From NCBI RefSeq assembly GCF_026126425.1, contig NZ_JAFMPW010000007.1:1-64000 (forward strand): 64,000 bases of DNA, in the 5' to 3' direction. The notes below the pieces were generated by a model, which was not told the DNA's origin, searched no databases, and was given only the letters and a program-made list of their open reading frames with translations. The position numbers and the translations under genes are program-made. Positions 27,005 to 36,050 of the stretch are shown one piece after another (the first letter of the stretch is position 1; each line of letters opens with the position of its first letter). Origin of the DNA: Muriicola sp. Z0-33 (lineage in GTDB: Bacteria > Bacteroidota > Bacteroidia > Flavobacteriales > Flavobacteriaceae).

Positions 27005-27496
27005 TTATTTGCCTTTCCGAAGCTCTGCTGCACCATCGACGACCTTTTGTTTAAGACCTTCTTTATAAAGCACAATTTTATCTAAAAGACATTGATCGCC
27101 ACTACCTATAATTTGGGCCGCAAGTATCCCGGCATTCTTAGCCCCATTCAGTGCTACTGTGGCTACGGGGACCCCTCCGGGCATCTGCAATATGGAAAGT
27201 ACGGAATCCCAGCCATCGATAGAGTTACTGCTTTTAACTGGCACCCCTATTACCGGCAGGGGAGAAAGGGCTGCCAGCATTCCGGGTAAGTGGGCGGCAC
27301 CACCAGCACCTGCAACTATAACAGCATAGCCGTTTTCGTGAGCATTTTTACCAAAATCGAATAATTTTTCAGGTGTTCTATGTGCCGAAACTATATCCAC
27401 ATCCACTTCAATGTCGAACCCTTTTAGGATGTCAACCGCATCTTGCATGACTGGTAAATCGCTGGTACTTCCCATTACAACTGCAACTTTTTTCAT
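27005..27496 (-). CDS. purE: N5-carboxyaminoimidazole ribonucleotide mutase
   Basis: PurE converts N5-CAIR to CAIR in purine synthesis. The 163-residue length fits the class I enzyme. Signatures are MGSTSDLPVMQ near residues 8-18, the SAHRTPEKL motif with catalytic His, and GGAAHLPGMLAALS. It lies downstream of purK on the same strand with a 78-base gap, the usual pairing for the two-step bacterial route. Confidence 0.96.
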   Translation of the reverse strand: MKKVAVVMGSTSDLPVMQDAVDILKGFDIEVDVDIVSAHRTPEKLFDFGKNAHENGYAVIVAGAGGAAHLPGMLAALSPLPVIGVPVKSSNSIDGWDSVLSILQMPGGVPVATVALNGAKNAGILAAQIIGSGDQCLLDKIVLYKEGLKQKVVDGAAELRKGK

Positions 27497-27574
27497 AAAA
27501 TTCTTATTTAATAATATAAATTATACCTCGTTAAGTGCCAACAGCTTTATTAAAACCTCAATTTCACCAAGTGT

Positions 27575-28729
27575 TTACTTACTCACTACCTTAATGGTTT
27601 TTTTCACCTGTTCTGCAATTTCCCGGGCACTGTCAATATCTTCATCAACAATGGTTACATGACCCATTTTTCTAAAAGGCCTTGTTTGTTTCTTGCCATA
27701 AATATGAGGTGTAACTCCTGCCATACCAAGAATATCCTCAATGTTCTTGTAAAGGACATCCCCGGTGTGCCCTTCTGCACCTACCAAATTTACCATAATT
27801 CCGGCCAATTTGCTCTCGGTTTTCCCAAGAGGTAAGCCCAGTATGGCCCTGATATGTTGCTCAAACTGGCTGGTATAGCTGGCTTCGATACTGTAATGTC
27901 CACTGTTATGAGGTCTTGGAGCCACTTCATTGACCAATATTTCATCTTCCTTCGTTAAAAAAAGCTCCACGGCTAATATTCCGACATGTTTCAGGCCCTG
28001 AGAAACCTTTAAAGCAACCTGGCGGGCTTTTTCTGCCACTTCATGGCCTATGCGTGCTGGGCAAATAACATACTCTACCTGGTTGGCTTCGGGATGAAAT
28101 TCCATTTCAACCACGGGATAGGTAACCACATCTCCCTGTTTGTTCCTGGCAACAATAACCGCCAATTCATTTTTAAAAGGGATAAGCTCTTCCGTGATAC
28201 ACTCGACATTCGGGAGATCAGAAAGATCATCAGCGTTTTTTACAATTTTTACACCCTGCCCGTCATAACCAAATTTGGTGCTTTTCCATACAAAAGGATA
28301 GTCCAGGCCTCCATTGGCTATGCTGTCGGGTATTTCGCTTGTATAGGCAAAACGAACAAAAGGCGCGCTGGGAATGTTATGGTCTTTATAAAACAATTTC
28401 TGCGAAGCCTTATTCTGAATAACTTCCAAAGTATGGCTTGGAGGGTAGACTTCCACACCTTCCTGCTCCAACTTTTGAAGGGCAGCTAAATTTACATTTT
28501 CAATCTCAATAGTTACCAGATTCAGGTCCTTTCCAAAATTGTAAACCGTATCAAAATCCAGTAAATCCCCTACCGTAAATTCGTTGCAAGCTATTTTACA
28601 TGGGGCATCATCCGACGGATCCAGAACACAAGTGGTAATATCCCATTTGCGTGTATCATAGAGTAACATTTTTCCGAGTTGCCCTCCTCCCAGAATACCA
28701 AGCTTAAAATCTGATGAAAAATAGCTCAT
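27575..28729 (-). CDS. purK: N5-carboxyaminoimidazole ribonucleotide synthase
   Basis: PurK is the ATP-grasp enzyme that makes N5-CAIR from AIR, bicarbonate and ATP, feeding PurE. The 384-residue protein has the N-terminal GGGQLGKMLLYD motif, the ATP-grasp core with ESITEELIPF-like sequence (ECITEELIPFKNELAV), and VNEVAPRPHNSGHYSIEAS near the metal site. It leads the purK-purE unit and is divergent from the hpt-adk fusion, another purine gene, across 135 bases. Confidence 0.96.
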   Translation of the reverse strand: MSYFSSDFKLGILGGGQLGKMLLYDTRKWDITTCVLDPSDDAPCKIACNEFTVGDLLDFDTVYNFGKDLNLVTIEIENVNLAALQKLEQEGVEVYPPSHTLEVIQNKASQKLFYKDHNIPSAPFVRFAYTSEIPDSIANGGLDYPFVWKSTKFGYDGQGVKIVKNADDLSDLPNVECITEELIPFKNELAVIVARNKQGDVVTYPVVEMEFHPEANQVEYVICPARIGHEVAEKARQVALKVSQGLKHVGILAVELFLTKEDEILVNEVAPRPHNSGHYSIEASYTSQFEQHIRAILGLPLGKTESKLAGIMVNLVGAEGHTGDVLYKNIEDILGMAGVTPHIYGKKQTRPFRKMGHVTIVDEDIDSAREIAEQVKKTIKVVSK

Positions 28730-28772
28730 TTTTCGCGTTTTTGGCCATTAAAAAGCGGCCTTTATCGAGGTA

Positions 28773-28780
28773 CAAAAATA
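28773..28780 (-). promoter_or_regulatory. Possible -7 box of the purK promoter
   Basis: On the minus strand TATTTTTG matches TAnnTTTG and gives a leader of about 37 bases. No -33 TTTG stands at the expected spacing. TATCTTCG at 28836-28843 is a near match in the other direction for hpt-adk. Confidence 0.38.
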
Positions 28781-28864
28781 CACCTAAATCTCAGAAACCC
28801 TGAGGAGACACCTAAAAAAGAGAAATCAAAATGTTATCTTCGCAGTTCCTTAAGAATACAACCA

Positions 28865-29986
28865 TTGGTAAAGCTTAAAGACAAACAATTTGTACCGTTT
28901 CTTTCTGAGGAAGAAATACTTGGGGCCATTAAGAAGATGGCCGCGGAGATCGCCGAAGATTATAAGGACAAAGTCCCCATTTTTGTCGGCGTGCTCAACG
29001 GTGCATTTATGTTTACCTCAGACTTTCTGAAGAATTATCCTTACCCCTGCGAAGTTTCTTTTGTGAAACTCAGTTCTTATAGTGGCCTTACTTCCACAGG
29101 GATAGTGGAAACACTATTAGATGTGCCGGAAAACATTAGCGGAAGAAGTGTTATTATTTTAGAGGATATAATAGATACAGGTCGCACCCTACAGAAGCTG
29201 GTGCATCTGTTTAGCAATACCAATGTAAAGGATTTTAAAATTGCCAGCCTTTTTTACAAATCAGAACTCTATAACGGGGAGTATACCATAGACTATTTTG
29301 GGATGGAAATTCCGGATAAATTTATAGTGGGCTATGGTTTGGATTACAAGGAAATGGGCAGAAATTTAAGAGCAGTATACCAACTAAACCAAAACCGAAT
29401 GATAAATATTGTCTTATTTGGAAAGCCGGGTGCCGGTAAAGGAACCCAGGCAGCTTTCCTAAAGGAAAAGTACAACCTGAAACACATTTCTACAGGAGAT
29501 GTTTTCCGTTATAACATTAAAAACGAAACTAAGCTAGGTAAGTTGGCACAGTCTTATATGGACAAAGGTGATTTGGTTCCGGATGAGGTAACCATAAAGA
29601 TGCTTCAGGATGAAGTGGACAACAATCCGGATGCCAGCGGTTTTATTTTCGATGGTTTTCCCAGAACCGCCGCCCAGGCGGAAGCTCTGGATAACTTTCT
29701 GGGGTCAAAAGACATGCAGATTGATGCTACCATTGCTTTAGAAGCGAACAATGAAGTATTAATTGCGCGCTTGCTCGAAAGGGGAAAGGTAAGTGGTAGG
29801 TCCGATGATCAGGACGAAACCAAGATCAGAAACAGATTTGATGAATACAATCAAAAAACGGCCCCTCTGAGAACGTATTATGAGTCGCAGGGGAAACTCC
29901 ATGTAGTTGATGGAATAGGAGAGATTCATGAAATTACAGAACGACTTACGCAGCTGATTGATAAACTGCAAACCGTAAATAAATAA
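28865..29986 (+). CDS. Fused hypoxanthine phosphoribosyltransferase-adenylate kinase
   Basis: One reading frame of 373 residues joins two purine enzymes. Residues 1-178 are a hypoxanthine phosphoribosyltransferase with the PRPP motif ILEDIIDTGRT and the purine-site DYFGMEIPDKFIVGYGLDY. Residues 179-373 are a short-type adenylate kinase starting MINIVLFGKPGAGKGTQ, with DGFPRTAAQAE and the LLERGKVSGRSDDQ lid region. There is no linker. An in-frame ATG at 29399 starts exactly at the kinase, so a separate Adk could also be made. The start is a TTG at 28865, since no in-frame ATG lies upstream. The two activities link salvage of hypoxanthine with AMP/ADP balance. Confidence 0.92.
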   Translation: MVKLKDKQFVPFLSEEEILGAIKKMAAEIAEDYKDKVPIFVGVLNGAFMFTSDFLKNYPYPCEVSFVKLSSYSGLTSTGIVETLLDVPENISGRSVIILEDIIDTGRTLQKLVHLFSNTNVKDFKIASLFYKSELYNGEYTIDYFGMEIPDKFIVGYGLDYKEMGRNLRAVYQLNQNRMINIVLFGKPGAGKGTQAAFLKEKYNLKHISTGDVFRYNIKNETKLGKLAQSYMDKGDLVPDEVTIKMLQDEVDNNPDASGFIFDGFPRTAAQAEALDNFLGSKDMQIDATIALEANNEVLIARLLERGKVSGRSDDQDETKIRNRFDEYNQKTAPLRTYYESQGKLHVVDGIGEIHEITERLTQLIDKLQTVNK

Positions 29987-30015
29987 AGGTATTAGTAGTA
30001 ATTGGCGGCCGGGAT

Positions 30016-30537
30016 ATGAAAATTAATTTGCAACCCCATTTAAAAGGCCGTTTAATATACATCAGACCCCTGGATAATACGGATTTTGAACCTTTGTTCA
30101 AGGCCGCTTCAGATGTTTCAATTTGGGAACAGCATCAGGATAAGAAAAGACATACTCTGGAGGGATTTACACATTTCTTTAACGAATCAATGGCATCTTT
30201 GGGCGCATTATGTATCCTGGATAAAAAGAACAAAAGTGTTATTGGAAGTTCAAGGTTTAAAATTATTGACAAAAAAGAAGGAGTTGTTGAAATTGGTTGG
30301 ACATTCCTGAAAAGGACATATTGGGGAGGGAGCTATAACGGCGAAGTGAAGCAGCTTATGATAAATTATGCGCTTCAGTATTTTAAAAAGGTAGTGTTCT
30401 ATGTCAATGAAAGGAATACCCGTTCGCAAAGAGCATTGGAAAAAATAGGAGCTATGATAACATTGGAATATAGACATACCTGGGTTTTGGAGCAGGGAGA
30501 TGGGTTAACTTACCTCATAAATAAGGCAATTAAGTAG
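30016..30537 (+). CDS. GNAT-family N-acetyltransferase
   Basis: A 173-residue acetyltransferase of the RimJ/RimL-like type. It opens with the strand LKGRLIYIRPLDNTDFEPLF, has the central EIGWTFLKRTYWGGSYNGEVK and ends with VNERNTRSQRALEKIGA, the conserved acetyl-CoA-binding helix region. The substrate is unknown. It lies 29 bases after the hpt-adk fusion and 41 bases before obgE, so it is probably in one unit with them. Confidence 0.85.
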   Translation: MKINLQPHLKGRLIYIRPLDNTDFEPLFKAASDVSIWEQHQDKKRHTLEGFTHFFNESMASLGALCILDKKNKSVIGSSRFKIIDKKEGVVEIGWTFLKRTYWGGSYNGEVKQLMINYALQYFKKVVFYVNERNTRSQRALEKIGAMITLEYRHTWVLEQGDGLTYLINKAIK

Positions 30538-30578
30538 TAGTTATTAGTTAGATATATCCCTTAAAACTATAGTAAAAG

Positions 30579-31580
30579 ATGACCGAAGGTAATTTTGTAG
30601 ACTACGTAAAGGTGCATGTCTCTTCCGGCAATGGAGGCAAGGGGTCCGTACATTTGCACCGGGAAAAATATATTACCAAAGGAGGCCCGGATGGAGGTGA
30701 TGGTGGCCGTGGAGGGCATATTATTGCGAGAGGGAACAAAAATTTATGGACTTTACTCAGTTTCAAGTTTAAAAGGCATTTTAAAGCTGGTCATGGAGAG
30801 CATGGAAGCAAAAACCGCAGCACCGGGGCAGATGGCCAGGATGTTTATGTTGATGTACCTTTGGGTACCGTCATACGCGATGCCGAAAACAATGAGGTGC
30901 TGTTTGAAATAACAGAAGATCAGGAAGAAATTGTAATTGCAGAAGGTGGCATGGGCGGCCGCGGTAACTGGCATTTTAAAAGCGCCACAAACCAAACGCC
31001 CAGATATGCACAACCGGGTATTCCTGGTCAGGAAAGACAACTGATCCTGGAATTAAAAGTCCTTGCAGATGTTGGATTAGTAGGTTTTCCAAACGCCGGG
31101 AAGTCTACCTTATTATCGGTATTAACTTCGGCCAAACCTAAGATAGCAGACTATGAATTTACCACCTTAAAGCCCAACCTCGGCATTGTTCAGCATCGCG
31201 ATTTTAAGAGTTTTGTCATGGCCGATATTCCAGGGATAATTGAAGGAGCCGCAGAAGGCAAAGGTCTTGGACATTACTTTTTAAGGCATATTGAAAGAAA
31301 TGCTATCCTCTTGTTTCTTATTCCGGCAGATAGTATTGATATAAGTAAAGAGTATGAAATTCTACTCGATGAATTGCGAAGGTATAATCCGGAACTTTTA
31401 GACAAAGAAAGGATAGTTGCCATTTCCAAATCCGATATGCTGGACGAAGAGTTAATGGATGAAATGAAAGTTGAGCTCGACAAGGATCTTAAGGATGTGT
31501 CTTATATGTTTATTTCTTCCGTGGCACAATTTGGTTTACAAGAACTTAAAGACCGCTTGTGGCAGTCACTCAACGATTAA
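30579..31580 (+). CDS. obgE: Obg family GTPase
   Basis: ObgE is an essential GTPase tied to the large ribosomal subunit and stress responses. The 333-residue protein has the glycine-rich Obg domain ([12 protein letters not shown] near residues 35-46), then the G domain with P-loop GFPNAGKST near 166, DIPGIIEGA and the ISKSDML recognition motif. It lacks the C-terminal OCT domain of many longer Obg proteins, which is the usual form in Bacteroidota. No sign of truncation was seen. Confidence 0.95.
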   Translation: MTEGNFVDYVKVHVSSGNGGKGSVHLHREKYITKGGPDGGDGGRGGHIIARGNKNLWTLLSFKFKRHFKAGHGEHGSKNRSTGADGQDVYVDVPLGTVIRDAENNEVLFEITEDQEEIVIAEGGMGGRGNWHFKSATNQTPRYAQPGIPGQERQLILELKVLADVGLVGFPNAGKSTLLSVLTSAKPKIADYEFTTLKPNLGIVQHRDFKSFVMADIPGIIEGAAEGKGLGHYFLRHIERNAILLFLIPADSIDISKEYEILLDELRRYNPELLDKERIVAISKSDMLDEELMDEMKVELDKDLKDVSYMFISSVAQFGLQELKDRLWQSLND

Positions 31581-31637
31581 ATTACTGCACAGTCAATTAG
31601 CACCTATTTTTTCATTAAATTTATATAAAACGCCAAG

Positions 31638-32165
31638 ATGAGAGGCCTGGCTATACTACTATTTGTTCTGTTCTGCACCTCATGCAGCTCCGTGAGGGTG
31701 GTCTACGATTACGATAAAACGACCCAATTTTCTAATTATACAACATATGGCTACTATCCTGATATGGAAACCGGGATGAGTCAACTCGATGCCAGAAGAT
31801 TACTCAATGCTGTAGATGAGGTAATGCAACAAAAAGGAATACTCTTTTCTGAGGAGCCAGACTTACTTATCAATATCCAAAGCAGGGATTTCCGTACCCC
31901 TCAAAGTAGCAATGTAGGTGTTGGTGTAGGCGGAACCAGCGGCAATGTAGGTGGTGGCGTTTCTATTGGAATTCCCCTAAACAGGCCTAATGTAGAGCGC
32001 GAAATAGTTTTTGATCTTATTGATAGTCAGAAAGACATGTTGGTATGGCAAGCCATTAGTGATACGCCATTTAGAGAAGGGGCCTCACCTTCAGTGAAGG
32101 AGGAGAAATTATATGAAATTGTCAATAAGGTGTTTTCCAAATACCCACCTTCCAAAAGTAATTAG
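31638..32165 (+). CDS. DUF4136 domain lipoprotein
   Basis: A 175-residue exported lipoprotein with lipobox CTSC (Cys16) and a DUF4136 domain, shown by YDKTTQFSNYTTYGYYPD at the start and LVWQAISDTPF near the end. A glycine/valine-rich segment lies between, around residues 95-115. The family's function is not known. It stands alone after obgE. Confidence 0.8.
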   Translation: MRGLAILLFVLFCTSCSSVRVVYDYDKTTQFSNYTTYGYYPDMETGMSQLDARRLLNAVDEVMQQKGILFSEEPDLLINIQSRDFRTPQSSNVGVGVGGTSGNVGGGVSIGIPLNRPNVEREIVFDLIDSQKDMLVWQAISDTPFREGASPSVKEEKLYEIVNKVFSKYPPSKSN

Positions 32166-32479
32166 CCACGCTCTTTTGATCTCTTTGTACTTAACAAAAG
32201 GTAGTTCCCTGGTTTAACGGGAAGTTAAAATTACCCTTAACAACGATATTGATATAGAAGTATCTCGCAGGCAATCTTATATTTTCAAGGATAAAATGAG
32301 TATATAAAAAAACGATTCTAACGCTATGTCGGAACCGTTGAATTCCTGGAATTTAGTTTAGTAATTACTGACTTAAAGTTGCAAAGAAATCAGCGAGTAG
32401 CTTAAAACCTGTAATACGGACAACCAAAAATAATCTGCCAATTGCTTTATGTGTAGTATTATTTGCTCTGCTCAATCTG
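32166..32479. other. Intergenic region after the DUF4136 gene
   Basis: No gene or RNA was recognised. There are two weak hairpins: TTCCC with GGGAA near 32206-32224, and an imperfect AACGATTC/GAACCGTT near 32312-32339. On the minus strand the latter is followed by a T-run and could end the leftward SDR operon. Confidence 0.4.
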
Positions 32480-33265
32480 CTATAAAGAACGCAAATAACC
32501 TCCGTCTATCGGAATATTAGTTCCTGTAATAAAACTGGCACGATCGGAAGCAAGAAATGTGGCGAGATAGCCATATTCCTTTGGATCACCAATGCGTTTT
32601 ACCGCTGTGGAATCTTCCATAGCCTGGAGTACTTCCTCCTCGGAGACTCCTAACTTTTGTGCCTTTATAGCATTTAACTGCGTTATACGATCGGTATTAA
32701 AGTATCCGGTAAGGACGTTATTCACCGTTATCCCCGATGCCCCGACATCAATAGCCAGGCTTTTCGCCCAGGTGACTACGGCAGCCCGTATACTGTTAGA
32801 TAATACTAAGTAAGACAGAGGTTCTTTAACAGAAACAGACGCCACATTAATTATTCTCCCCCACTTATTGGCAAGCATATTATTTAAGGCCAATTCCGTG
32901 GTGAATACAACCGACTTAAAAAGTAGGTCAAAAGCCTGCTGATAGTCTTCAATACCTTTATCCAGAGCACCTCCCGATGCCGGCCCCTGGGTGTTGTTTA
33001 CCAGGATATCTATGGAATGATTTTCAAAATAGCTGCTAATGATCTTTTTATAGGCCTCAAAATCTGCATAGTCAACTACCAGATAACTGTGCTTTTGAGA
33101 TGTATCGGTGGGTAGATCTTTAACAATAGATCTTAACTTTTCTTCATTTCTTGCCAAAAGCGTAACACTTGCCCCGCTATTGGCCAACTGTTCGGCAATG
33201 GCTTTTCCAATACCACCACTACTACCCCCAATTAAAGCTTTCTTACCATTAAGTGAAATTCGCAT
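32480..33265 (-). CDS. Atypical short-chain dehydrogenase lacking the Tyr/Lys pair
   Basis: A 261-residue SDR-fold protein. The cofactor loop GGSSGGIG is at residues 13-20, NNTQG at 90-94 stands for NNAG, and the C-terminal IPIDGGYLRSL is normal. Where YxxxK is expected the protein has SNSIR (Ser156, Arg160), so the catalytic Tyr and Lys are not in place. This is known for one branch of the SDR family (the BKR-like SDR-like group). The ATG at 33265 is chosen because it leaves 25 bases after the cupin gene. An earlier start would overlap the cupin gene. It closes the methyltransferase-cupin-SDR operon. Confidence 0.83.
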   Translation of the reverse strand: MRISLNGKKALIGGSSGGIGKAIAEQLANSGASVTLLARNEEKLRSIVKDLPTDTSQKHSYLVVDYADFEAYKKIISSYFENHSIDILVNNTQGPASGGALDKGIEDYQQAFDLLFKSVVFTTELALNNMLANKWGRIINVASVSVKEPLSYLVLSNSIRAAVVTWAKSLAIDVGASGITVNNVLTGYFNTDRITQLNAIKAQKLGVSEEEVLQAMEDSTAVKRIGDPKEYGYLATFLASDRASFITGTNIPIDGGYLRSL

Positions 33266-33290
33266 ATAAGGTTCAATTTTAATGTATATT

Positions 33291-33608
33291 CTACTTGTAT
33301 TCTTCCCTGACCGGACTAAAAACATCCATTAATTTGCAGGAAGTAAGGGCCCTGCCACCATGAGCTACCTGCCCCGGTATCACTACCAATTCATTGGCCT
33401 TATAAACTTTGGTTACCCCGGCCACTGTAAATTCAAATTCGCCCTCTAATACTTGCATAATCTGTTCGTTCATATGCGCGTGCTCGGGCACAACCGCTCC
33501 CTTTTCTACTTCCCAGAAAGCAATAGTCATATTTTGAGAATGAATAAGTTTTCCGTGATATCCGGGTATTATTTCTTTAGCATCAATTTCGGATAGTTTT
33601 ATATCCAT
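33291..33608 (-). CDS. Cupin-domain protein
   Basis: A small single-cupin protein of 105 residues. The first cupin motif VVPEHAHMNEQIMQVLEGEFEF carries His and Glu metal ligands in HAHMNEQ, and the second is VVIPGQVAHGG with its His. This is the pattern of metal-dependent cupins, but the reaction is unknown. It lies two bases after the LCMT-type methyltransferase gene and 25 bases before the SDR gene, so all three are probably translated from one message. Confidence 0.85.
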   Translation of the reverse strand: MDIKLSEIDAKEIIPGYHGKLIHSQNMTIAFWEVEKGAVVPEHAHMNEQIMQVLEGEFEFTVAGVTKVYKANELVVIPGQVAHGGRALTSCKLMDVFSPVREEYK

Positions 33609-33610
33609 AA

Positions 33611-34441
33611 TTATTTTTTTTTAAGAATATACATGTGTTCGTTAAGCACTTCACTAGGTTCAATAGTGGTATCGGGAGCATATTTTCTAGCAAGATTCAA
33701 GGTATGCTGGTGATCTGTCAAGCTGTAATTCTCCAATGAGGAATAATATTCATCCGGGATCGTCTGATAATTAAATTGCGCATTTTTATCCAGATTGCCT
33801 TCAACAAAGGATATCAATTTTTGAAATACCATAGTTTGCTCTAGTTGCGGACGATAAGAGACACTTCCAATGTAGTCATTTGGCTGCTGTATGCTATTGA
33901 ACAAGTTGAATAATCTCAAAGTATCGTCCTTTCCAAGGAAAAATAGTACGCCTTCTATTAAAATAAAAGAAGATGACCCCTTTAGGATAGTAGTTATTTT
34001 AGTGCGGAGTTCGTCGAAATTCTCATTATTAAAATCGGCCGCTATATACTGAATTTCCCGATAGGGTAATATTTCTTGCGTCATCCAATTCGATATCCGA
34101 TCTTTTTTAAATGCAATAACATCGGATTTGTCTACTTCAATATGTTTCAAATTCTTAGATAGGACAAAGGGATACATACTAAAACCACATCCAAAATTAA
34201 TCAGGTATTCAATTTCATGGATAGCAACCAAATCTTGTATTGTCTCGAAGAAATACCTGTTGCGAAGGCAGTGCGCAAAAGGTTCATGTTTCGAGACATT
34301 TCCGGCGTAGTCTTCGGCGTGTTTTTTAGTAATATCACCAGGCCATAAATGGGCATACATATCCTTGCTCAGATTCTTATCTGCAGCTCGGAAGGCTGAG
34401 GTAACAAAGGCCGTCTCGTGTATGGCTATTTTTTTGCTCAA
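33611..34441 (-). CDS. LCMT/TIGR00027-type SAM-dependent methyltransferase
   Basis: A 276-residue SAM-dependent methyltransferase of the leucine carboxyl methyltransferase-like group. Evidence is the N-terminal AFVTSAFRAAD, the motif-I-like LINFGCGFSMYPF, acidic HIEVDKSDVI, and the middle FILIEGVLFFL typical of this group. The only start in frame before the conserved N-terminus is TTG at 34441, since a stop lies 18 bases further upstream, so a TTG start is likely. The substrate is unknown. It leads an operon with the cupin and SDR genes and is divergent from mpl. Confidence 0.82.
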   Translation of the reverse strand: MSKKIAIHETAFVTSAFRAADKNLSKDMYAHLWPGDITKKHAEDYAGNVSKHEPFAHCLRNRYFFETIQDLVAIHEIEYLINFGCGFSMYPFVLSKNLKHIEVDKSDVIAFKKDRISNWMTQEILPYREIQYIAADFNNENFDELRTKITTILKGSSSFILIEGVLFFLGKDDTLRLFNLFNSIQQPNDYIGSVSYRPQLEQTMVFQKLISFVEGNLDKNAQFNYQTIPDEYYSSLENYSLTDHQHTLNLARKYAPDTTIEPSEVLNEHMYILKKK

Positions 34442-34542
34442 TAGTATGACTGTGTCTTACGAAGATAAAAAGAATTAGAGGGTATATGAAAGGTTTGGGA
34501 AGCACTTTTCTATCCCTATCTTTACCAAATAATTTATAGCAA

Positions 34543-35901
34543 ATGCAAATACACTTTATAGCTATTGGAGGAAGTGCCATGCATAATCTGGCGCTGGCCC
34601 TACATCATAAGGGATATAGTATTACCGGTAGCGATGACGTAATTTTTGAACCCTCAAAAAGCAGATTGGAAAAGGCAGGTCTTCTCCCAGAGGCATTTGG
34701 GTGGTTTCCCAAGAAAATTCATGATAAGCTTGAAGCTGTAATTCTCGGAATGCATGCTAAACCAGATAATCCTGAGCTAGAGAGAGCAAAAGATCTGGGA
34801 CTTAAAATTTATTCCTACCCGGAGTTTTTGTACGAACAGTCTAAAAATAAGACGCGTGTAGTGATTGGAGGAAGTCATGGCAAAACAACAATTACCTCAA
34901 TGATTTTGCATGTCCTGAAGTATCATAATAGAAGTGTTGATTATATGGTAGGGGCTCAGTTAGATGGCTTTGAAAGGATGGTACATCTAACAGAGGAGAA
35001 CGATTTTATTGTTCTTGAAGGGGATGAATACTTGTCTTCTCCCATAGACAGAAGACCAAAATTTCACTTGTACAAGCCTAATATTGCACTGCTCAGTGGA
35101 ATAGCCTGGGATCATATCAATGTCTTTCCAACCTTTGAGAACTATATTGAACAATTCAGCATTTTTGTGGATAGCATTATTAAGGGGGGAAGCATTACTT
35201 ACAATGCCGAGGATCCTGAAGTTAAACAAGTGGTGGAAAGATCGCAAAATACAATTAGAAAATTTCCTTATACCACCCCGGAATATACTGTAGAAGATGG
35301 GCAAACGCTTTTAGCAACTCCGGAAGGCGATATGCCTATAGAAATTTTTGGCCAACACAATCTTAGTAATTTGGCGGGGGCTAAGTGGATATGTCAAAAC
35401 ATGGGGGTAGATGAAGACGATTTTTATTTGGCCATTGCCAGCTTTAGTGGAGCTTCAAAAAGGTTGGAGAAAATCGCCGAGACGAATACTTCAGTCATTT
35501 ATAAAGATTTTGCACACTCCCCAAGTAAGGTGGCGGCAACAACAAAGGCCGTTAAAGAACAATACCCGGACAGAAAAGTAATTGCATGCCTGGAATTGCA
35601 TACTTACAGCAGCTTCAACCCCCATTTCCTAAAAGAATACAAAGGAGCTTTGGATCCGGCCGATGAAGCGGTTGTTTTTTATCTGCCAGAGTCTGTCAAG
35701 ATCAAGAAACTCAAAGAAGTAACCCCTACTCAGATTTCGGAAGCGTTTAATCGTCCTGATCTTAAGATTTTTACTGAGGCAGAAGCTTTTAAAGAATTTG
35801 TTTTTAATATGGAATATCAAAACGGAGTATTGCTTTTGATGAGTTCTGGGAATTATGGCGGATTAGATATGGAAGAATTAAAAAATCTTGTTAAGGCATA
35901 A
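34543..35901 (+). CDS. mpl: UDP-N-acetylmuramate:L-Ala-gamma-D-Glu-meso-DAP ligase
   Basis: Mpl reattaches recycled murein tripeptide to UDP-MurNAc, saving cell-wall peptide. The 452-residue length fits. It opens with FIAIGGSAMHNLALAL, an NAD-like nucleotide loop. The ATP loop GGSHGKTTIT is at residues 109-118, the substrate region has LEGDEY near 165, and the C-terminal domain carries YKDFAHSPSKV and ELHTYSS. The YKDFAHSP motif marks Mpl rather than MurC. It is divergent from the LCMT-type methyltransferase gene. Confidence 0.95.
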   Translation: MQIHFIAIGGSAMHNLALALHHKGYSITGSDDVIFEPSKSRLEKAGLLPEAFGWFPKKIHDKLEAVILGMHAKPDNPELERAKDLGLKIYSYPEFLYEQSKNKTRVVIGGSHGKTTITSMILHVLKYHNRSVDYMVGAQLDGFERMVHLTEENDFIVLEGDEYLSSPIDRRPKFHLYKPNIALLSGIAWDHINVFPTFENYIEQFSIFVDSIIKGGSITYNAEDPEVKQVVERSQNTIRKFPYTTPEYTVEDGQTLLATPEGDMPIEIFGQHNLSNLAGAKWICQNMGVDEDDFYLAIASFSGASKRLEKIAETNTSVIYKDFAHSPSKVAATTKAVKEQYPDRKVIACLELHTYSSFNPHFLKEYKGALDPADEAVVFYLPESVKIKKLKEVTPTQISEAFNRPDLKIFTEAEAFKEFVFNMEYQNGVLLLMSSGNYGGLDMEELKNLVKA

Positions 35902-35974
35902 CAGGTGTTAGGCTAGATTAATTTTTCAAAGTTGAAAGTATTTTAAGTCTGCCCAGATACGCTATCTTTATTGT

Positions 35975-36040
35975 ATGGCCAGAAAGTTTAACAATATCTC
36001 CTATGAACACCAGACCGGAGATGAAACATTTAATTGGTGA
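35975..36040 (+). CDS. Possible 21-residue peptide
   Basis: An ATG frame of 21 codons, beginning MARKFNN and ending FNW, lies between mpl and the polysaccharide-deacetylase-like gene. A near-match -7 box, TATCTTTA at 35963-35970, stands just upstream. No homologue is recalled and the length allows chance, so this is only a candidate. Confidence 0.2.
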   Translation: MARKFNNISYEHQTGDETFNW

Positions 36041-36050
36041 TTGGAATTTG

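Noticed and set aside
32166-32479. CRISPR-like or repeat array after the DUF4136 gene
   Set aside because: The short hairpins are single and not repeated at regular spacing.
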